Shown: piece by piece, positions 32,049 to 35,795 of the stretch
Layout of the letters: each line of letters opens with the position of its first letter
How positions within the stretch are numbered: position 1 is the stretch's first letter
Source: Bacillus sp. AFS029637
GTDB lineage: Bacteria; Bacillota; Bacilli; Bacillales; Bacillaceae_G
DNA: 35,795 nt
Reading direction: 5' to 3'
Assembly: GCF_002584985.1 (NCBI RefSeq)
Contig: NZ_NUPZ01000001.1
Coordinates: 68,982-104,776 of the forward strand
Made by a program: the position numbers and the translations under genes
Notes under the pieces: generated by a model
Database searches by the model: none
What the model was told of the DNA's origin: nothing
What the model saw: only the letters and a program-made list of their open reading frames with translations

Positions 32049-33014
32049 ATGAATTTCATGAGAAAGAAATCGTTTACATTATTTGTATTTTTACTAGCAT
32101 TTTCACTTCTTTTGAGTGCTTGTGGAAATACAGATAGCAAAGAAGAAGCAACGAAAGATACTAAAAAGGAAATGATCACTGTAGAGCATGCGATGGGTAA
32201 AACAGAAGTCCCTGCTAACCCAAAACGCATCGTTGTCTTAACAAATGAAGGAACAGAAGCTTTACTTGCCCTTGGTGTAACACCAGTAGGTGCTGCTGAA
32301 GCACCTACTGGGAACCCATGGTATCCACATACAAAAGATAAACTGAAAAATGTAAAAACTGTCGGTACGGAACTTCAAGTAAATGTGGAAACAATCGCTT
32401 CTCTAAAACCAGACTTAATCATTGGTAACAAACTTCGCCACGAAAAAGTATATGAGCAATTAAAAGGTATTGCTCCTACTGTTTTTTCAGAAACACTACG
32501 CGGAGAATGGAAAGATAATTTCAAACTTTATGCAAAAACTGTAAATAAAGAAAAAGAAGGGCAAAAGGTTTTAGCTAATTACGACAAACGTATAAAAGAC
32601 TTACAAGGCAAACTTGGAGATCAAGTAAATCAGGAAATCTCTATGGTCCGCTTCATGCCTGGTGATGTTCGTATTTATCATGGCGATACATTCTCTGGCG
32701 TTATTCTAAAAGAGCTTGGTTTCAAACGTCCTGGTGATCAAAATAAAAATGACTTTGCAGAACGTAATGTGTCTAAAGAGCGTATCCCTGCAATGGATGG
32801 AGATATCATTTTCTACTTCACATACGATAAAGGTAATGAGAAAAAAGGTTCTGAATTAGAGAAAGATTATATAAACGATCCTCTATTCAAAAATTTAAAT
32901 GCTTCTAAAAACAATAAAGTGTATAAAGTTGATGATGTAATTTGGAATACAGCTGGTGGTGTACTAGCTGCGAACTTAATGCTAGACGACATTGAAAAAC
33001 GCTTTATTAAATAA
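32049..33014 (+). CDS. Ferric-siderophore or ferric-citrate binding lipoprotein
   Basis: A 321-residue class III binding lipoprotein. The signal ends in LLSAC with Cys25 as lipid site. The mature part has the typical PKRIVVLTNEGTEALLALGV and ETIASLKPDLIIGNKLRHEKVYEQL segments of iron-chelate binding proteins. It should capture a ferric complex outside the membrane and hand it to the divergent permease-ATPase set. The ATG at 32049 follows AGGGGG. The sequence reminds me of the YfmC/FecB and YfiY groups, so ferric citrate or a hydroxamate are the main options; the ligand is not determined. It has its own Fur-controlled promoter and terminator. Confidence 0.88.
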   Translation: MNFMRKKSFTLFVFLLAFSLLLSACGNTDSKEEATKDTKKEMITVEHAMGKTEVPANPKRIVVLTNEGTEALLALGVTPVGAAEAPTGNPWYPHTKDKLKNVKTVGTELQVNVETIASLKPDLIIGNKLRHEKVYEQLKGIAPTVFSETLRGEWKDNFKLYAKTVNKEKEGQKVLANYDKRIKDLQGKLGDQVNQEISMVRFMPGDVRIYHGDTFSGVILKELGFKRPGDQNKNDFAERNVSKERIPAMDGDIIFYFTYDKGNEKKGSELEKDYINDPLFKNLNASKNNKVYKVDDVIWNTAGGVLAANLMLDDIEKRFIK

Positions 33015-33016
33015 TA

Positions 33017-33059
33017 AAAAATAACCAACTCCCTTTTCTATGGAGTTGGTTATTTTTAT
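33017..33059 (+). terminator. Terminator of the binding-lipoprotein gene
   Basis: A perfect 14-bp stem (33019-33032 with 33042-33055), loop of 9, then TTTATT. Confidence 0.88.
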
Positions 33060-33394
33060 TTCAGTGAACTGTCACATTATTTCATTTTGTATTTTTATTC
33101 CCAATATGTTATATTATAAAAGTAAATAAAATATATTTTCTTTATACCAGAATAGATTCTCTAATCTAAATTTTCTGATTAATCACTATTTTATTTTCTT
33201 TTAGAATTCAATTATTACATTTGAAAACGCTTATTATATCGTTTTCAGGGAAAAATACAATAACGGTTGAAGAAAAATAGAATTTTTTTAGAAATTTTCT
33301 TTCTATTTCCATATAATTCTATTGACTTCTAAATATTTTGTGAATTAAAATAATTACATAAATATCCGTTATACAGGATTAGGGGGAAACAAAA
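33060..33394. promoter_or_regulatory. Long upstream region of the peptide transporter gene
   Basis: About 335 AT-rich bases without a gene. A promoter is seen at 33322-33351 (TTGACT, then TAAAAT at 18 bases or TTAAAA at 17). Further upstream are a CodY-like box with three mismatches (33169-33183) and an inverted repeat, TGAAAACG and CGTTTTCA, spaced by ten bases (33222-33247). The length suggests more than one regulator. Confidence 0.5.
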
Positions 33395-34744
33395 ATGGAT
33401 GCAGCTTTAAAATTAGAAAAAGCTGGAGAACAACAATCACCAAAAAAACATCCACCAGGGTTATACTTGTTGTTCTTTACAGAGGCATGGGAAAGATTTA
33501 GTTATTACGGAATGCGTGGCTTATTAGTTCTTTATTTAACAACGAGCTTAGTAAGCGGCGGTTTAGGATTTGATAAAGCAGTTGCAGTACAAATATACGG
33601 TCTTTTCACAATGTTCGTATATTTCACACCGATTATCGGTGGTTGGTTAACTGACCATTTCATTACGAAGCGACATGCCATTACCATCGGTGGTATCATT
33701 ATGGCACTTGGTAACTTTGTACTATTTTCAATGAACACGAAAACTGGACTATTTTTAGGATTAGGATTATTAGTTATTGGTAACGGATTCTTCAAACCAA
33801 ATATTTCGACTTTATTAGGTCAACTATATAGCGAAAACGATTCTCGTCGTGATAGTGCCTTTACTATCTTCTACATGGGAATTAACTTAGGAGCTTTTGT
33901 TGCTCCATTCATTTGCGGTTATTTCGCAGATTATAAATACGGATTCTTAACAGCATGTATCGGTATGATTATCGGTCAGATTGCATTTAATTTATTAGCT
34001 CCTCGTTACTTAGGATCTATCGGAACAACTGTTGTTGGAAAACAATCTAAAGAAAACAATGCAAAAGTAATTGAGAAAAAACCTTTAACATCACAAGAGA
34101 AAAAACGTACAGTTGCAATTTTAATTTTAACTTGTTTCGTTGTATTCTTCTGGGCAGGATTCGAGCAAGCAGGTAGTTCTTTAACACTTTACACAGATAA
34201 GTTCGTGGATCGTACAATTGGTGGATTTACAATTCCAACACCTTGGTTCCAATCTGTAAACCCATTGTTCATTATCATATTGGCATTACCTGTTTCTGCA
34301 TTATGGATTAAACTTTCAAAAACAAAAAATGGTGATTTAAAAATCCCAACAAAAATGGCATTAGGTATGATTTTACTAGGGATCGGATACTTAGTTCTAA
34401 CTTTAGCTGTTTTAAAAACTGGTAGTGATGAAAGTAACATTACAATAAAAGCAAACTTATTATTCATTGTATTCACTTACATGTTCCACACAATCGGTGA
34501 GTTATTCTTATCACCAATCGGATTATCTATGGTAAGTGCAATCGCTCCTGTTAAATTAGCATCATTATTAATGGGTGTATGGTTAGCTGGTACTGGATGC
34601 GCTAACTTGTTAGCAGGACAATTAGCTGCTTTCACTCAATCTTTAGGATACTTAGAAGTATTCGCAAGCATCGGTATTATCGTAATCGTACTTGGATTAG
34701 TACTTCTTATGTTCTCTAAGAAAATTGCACATATGATGGAATAA
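33395..34744 (+). CDS. Proton-dependent di/tripeptide transporter (POT/PTR family)
   Basis: A 449-residue major-facilitator protein of the POT family that imports di- and tripeptides with protons. The proton-coupling motif ExxERF (Glu30, Glu33, Arg34, Phe35) is intact in FFTEAWERFSYYGMRG. FYMGINLGAFVAPFICG is the family's second signature. About 12 to 14 helices are present with a hydrophilic loop near 205-235. The ATG at 33395 follows AGGGGG. It resembles DtpT of Lactococcus and B. subtilis. It is monocistronic; a CodY-like site upstream would fit nutrient control but is weak. Confidence 0.92.
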   Translation: MDAALKLEKAGEQQSPKKHPPGLYLLFFTEAWERFSYYGMRGLLVLYLTTSLVSGGLGFDKAVAVQIYGLFTMFVYFTPIIGGWLTDHFITKRHAITIGGIIMALGNFVLFSMNTKTGLFLGLGLLVIGNGFFKPNISTLLGQLYSENDSRRDSAFTIFYMGINLGAFVAPFICGYFADYKYGFLTACIGMIIGQIAFNLLAPRYLGSIGTTVVGKQSKENNAKVIEKKPLTSQEKKRTVAILILTCFVVFFWAGFEQAGSSLTLYTDKFVDRTIGGFTIPTPWFQSVNPLFIIILALPVSALWIKLSKTKNGDLKIPTKMALGMILLGIGYLVLTLAVLKTGSDESNITIKANLLFIVFTYMFHTIGELFLSPIGLSMVSAIAPVKLASLLMGVWLAGTGCANLLAGQLAAFTQSLGYLEVFASIGIIVIVLGLVLLMFSKKIAHMME

Positions 34745-34750
34745 CACACA

Positions 34751-34786
34751 AAAAAGACGCTTCTAAAATTTAGAAGCGTCTTTTCT
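34751..34786. terminator. Bidirectional terminator, peptide transporter / sspH
   Basis: A 9-bp GC-containing stem (34756-34764 with 34772-34780), extendable within the loop and by A:T pairs outside, with A/T runs on both sides. Confidence 0.88.
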
Positions 34787-34787
34787 A

Positions 34788-34967
34788 TTACTTCTCCTCT
34801 AAAGCCGTCACGTCCACGTGAACGCTTTCTCCAGGATTAGATACATCATACACTTGAGCAATCCCTCTCTGCTCATCACAGCTCTCAATCCATACTGGTA
34901 CACCCTCATATGTAACATCAACTCTACTTGAAGAAGATAAGATTTGTTGCACGCGTTTTATATCCAT
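34788..34967 (-). CDS. sspH: Small acid-soluble spore protein H
   Basis: A 59-residue protein, [20 protein letters not shown] at the start and ending [10 protein letters not shown], which I recognise as the H-type small acid-soluble spore protein. In B. subtilis SspH is a minor forespore protein made under sigma-F or sigma-G control and degraded at germination. The ATG at 34967 follows AAAGGAGG. It is monocistronic and converges on the peptide transporter gene with a shared terminator. A forespore promoter is expected in the 100 bases upstream, but none matched well by eye. Confidence 0.92.
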   Translation of the reverse strand: MDIKRVQQILSSSSRVDVTYEGVPVWIESCDEQRGIAQVYDVSNPGESVHVDVTALEEK

Positions 34968-35070
34968 ACTATTATTCCTCCTTTACTTACTGCATTCCTT
35001 TCTATTTTTTCTTTTCCCTTTAGAATATATTCGGTAAAGCAACATGTTGATAAATAATCTTTTCTTCCAA

Positions 35071-35100
35071 ATAAAAAAGACGTATATTTCACACGTCTCT
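35071..35100 (-). terminator. Terminator of the ArsR-type regulator gene
   Basis: An 8-bp stem with one G:U pair (35078-35085 with 35091-35098) and, on the minus strand, a run of six T. It is close to the regulator's stop and upstream of sspH. Confidence 0.72.
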
Positions 35101-35118
35101 TCCCATAATATTCAAATT

Positions 35119-35406
35119 TTAAGAAAATAATGTTTTCACTACTTCACTTACTTTATCATTATGAATTTGATAATACACTTCTAATCCTCGTCTTTCAAAG
35201 CGTACTACTTTATTTTGCTTTAATTTCGTTAAATGTTGTGAAACCGTTGATTGTGGAATTTCTAATACTTCCTGTAATTGCGTTACATTACACGTTCCAC
35301 GTTGCATTAATTCCATTACTAGGCGTAGACGCAATGGATGCGCTAACGCTCTTAACATTTGTACATCTTCTTCTGAAATATGACATTCGAATTGATTTTG
35401 GCTCAT
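35119..35406 (-). CDS. ArsR/SmtB-family winged-helix repressor
   Basis: A 95-residue winged-helix regulator. LAHPLRLRLVMELMQRGTCNVTQLQEVLEIPQSTVSQHLTKLK is the family core, with the recognition helix at about 53-66. The metal-site motif ELCVCD is not present; the equivalent place reads RGTCNVTQ. Two cysteines, Cys8 and Cys39, could form a thiol switch, as in sulfide- or redox-sensing members. It is not next to a metal transporter or thiol gene in the window, so the target is unknown and may be itself. The ATG at 35406 follows GAGGGG. Confidence 0.88.
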   Translation of the reverse strand: MSQNQFECHISEEDVQMLRALAHPLRLRLVMELMQRGTCNVTQLQEVLEIPQSTVSQHLTKLKQNKVVRFERRGLEVYYQIHNDKVSEVVKTLFS

Positions 35407-35795
35407 AAAGTTCCCCTCGTTTTCGTTTTTATTTTCTTTTTATTTATTTATATATCTGTTCTTATATTTCCTGTTACGACATAACTTTATCAACCTAGAA
35501 CGCTGAAAAATTTTTCCACTTTCATCAACAAAGAGTTCAGGAAAAACCCCTGCTGATTTTGAATATTATACTATATGATATAACGAAAAAGCAAAACAAA
35601 GGATTAGGAATACATTGCTTACAAATGTTGTTTTATCAAGCTTTTTGTTATATTTTCACCTCATCGAAACGTATAGTAACGATATTGTAAAATACCATCT
35701 ATAATTGATAACTTTTCGTAAAGTGATTGAACCATACTTAACCTTTTTGTTACGCAAAAAGGAATTTTCAGTAAAAAATGATAACATGATAAAAA
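35407..35795. other. Gene-free right edge
   Basis: About 390 bases upstream of the ArsR-type gene with no convincing open frame. Near the end, CCTTTTTG (35742-35749) and CAAAAAGG (35755-35762) form a perfect 8-bp hairpin with a 5-base loop, not followed by a T run. It may belong to the leader of a gene beyond the edge. Confidence 0.45.

Noticed and set aside
35742-35762. Intrinsic terminator at the right edge
   Set aside because: The 8-bp hairpin is perfect but has no T run on the plus strand and no gene ending near it, so it was only noted as a hairpin.
1-35795. CRISPR arrays, transposases, integrases, rRNA or tRNA genes
   Set aside because: No regularly spaced direct repeats, no mobile-element proteins and no RNA gene signatures were seen; the window reads as ordinary chromosome.

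Overview
The window looks like a chromosomal stretch from a member of the Bacillus cereus group (B. cereus, B. anthracis or B. thuringiensis). The DNA is AT-rich, ribosome-binding sites are strong GGAGG-type sequences, and genes are separated by U-rich hairpin terminators. Spore genes are present (an A-B-C germinant receptor operon, sspH, and two small coat-like proteins behind a sigma-K-type promoter). The order trehalose operon / ger operon / kbl-tdh / iron-siderophore ABC genes fits my memory of that group. Species was not determined by any search.

Layout. 57-2333 (-): amino-acid permease, OsmC-type peroxidase and HIT protein. 2537-5496 (-): glnQHMP-type amino-acid ABC operon, with a stem-loop after the binding-protein gene. 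5626-7089 (-): sodium:amino-acid symporter. 7246-8217 (-): APH-type phosphotransferase. 8358-12052 (+): three-gene germinant receptor operon, probably gerK. 12084-16140 (-): treC, treP and treR, with two TreR-type operators and a full-consensus cre site at the treP promoter. 16292-17989 (+): an amino-acid permease behind a histidine-rich leader peptide and attenuator. 18021-19724 (-): PAS-GGDEF-EAL protein. 20206-20688 (-): two small spore-coat-like genes. 20863-22392 (+): cardiolipin synthase. 22519-25299 (+): MoxR ATPase plus VWA protein. 25339-28022 (-): Nudix, threonine dehydrogenase, kbl. 28235-28966 (+): methyltransferase. 28994-33014: iron uptake operon (-) divergent from its binding protein (+) around a Fur box. 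33395-34744 (+): peptide transporter. 34788-34967 (-): sspH. 35119-35406 (-): ArsR-type regulator.

The most remarkable element lies at 16292-16591, upstream of the permease at 16592. A promoter is followed by a 19-codon open frame with a good ribosome-binding site, encoding MLTYTTIVVTFAQKHHHHT. Four consecutive His codons precede the stop. The stop codon is itself the first part of a chain of mutually exclusive RNA pairings (1:2, 2:3, 3:4) that ends in a strong intrinsic terminator. This is the logic of the enterobacterial his leader, but in a Bacillus, where amino-acid genes are usually controlled by T-boxes or repressors, and in front of a transporter rather than the his biosynthetic operon. 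The geometry predicts that stalling at His codons leaves segment 1 free, giving 1:2 plus 3:4 and read-through. A ribosome that reaches the stop would cover segment 1, giving 2:3 and termination. The transporter is therefore inferred to handle histidine.

Nutrient uptake and its control dominate the rest: CcpA-type sites at treP, kbl-tdh and the first permease, a CodY-like box at the first permease, TreR at treP, and Fur at the iron locus. A roughly 85-base segment between the treR terminator and the treP operators can fold into a multi-branched structure and may be a dispersed repeat.
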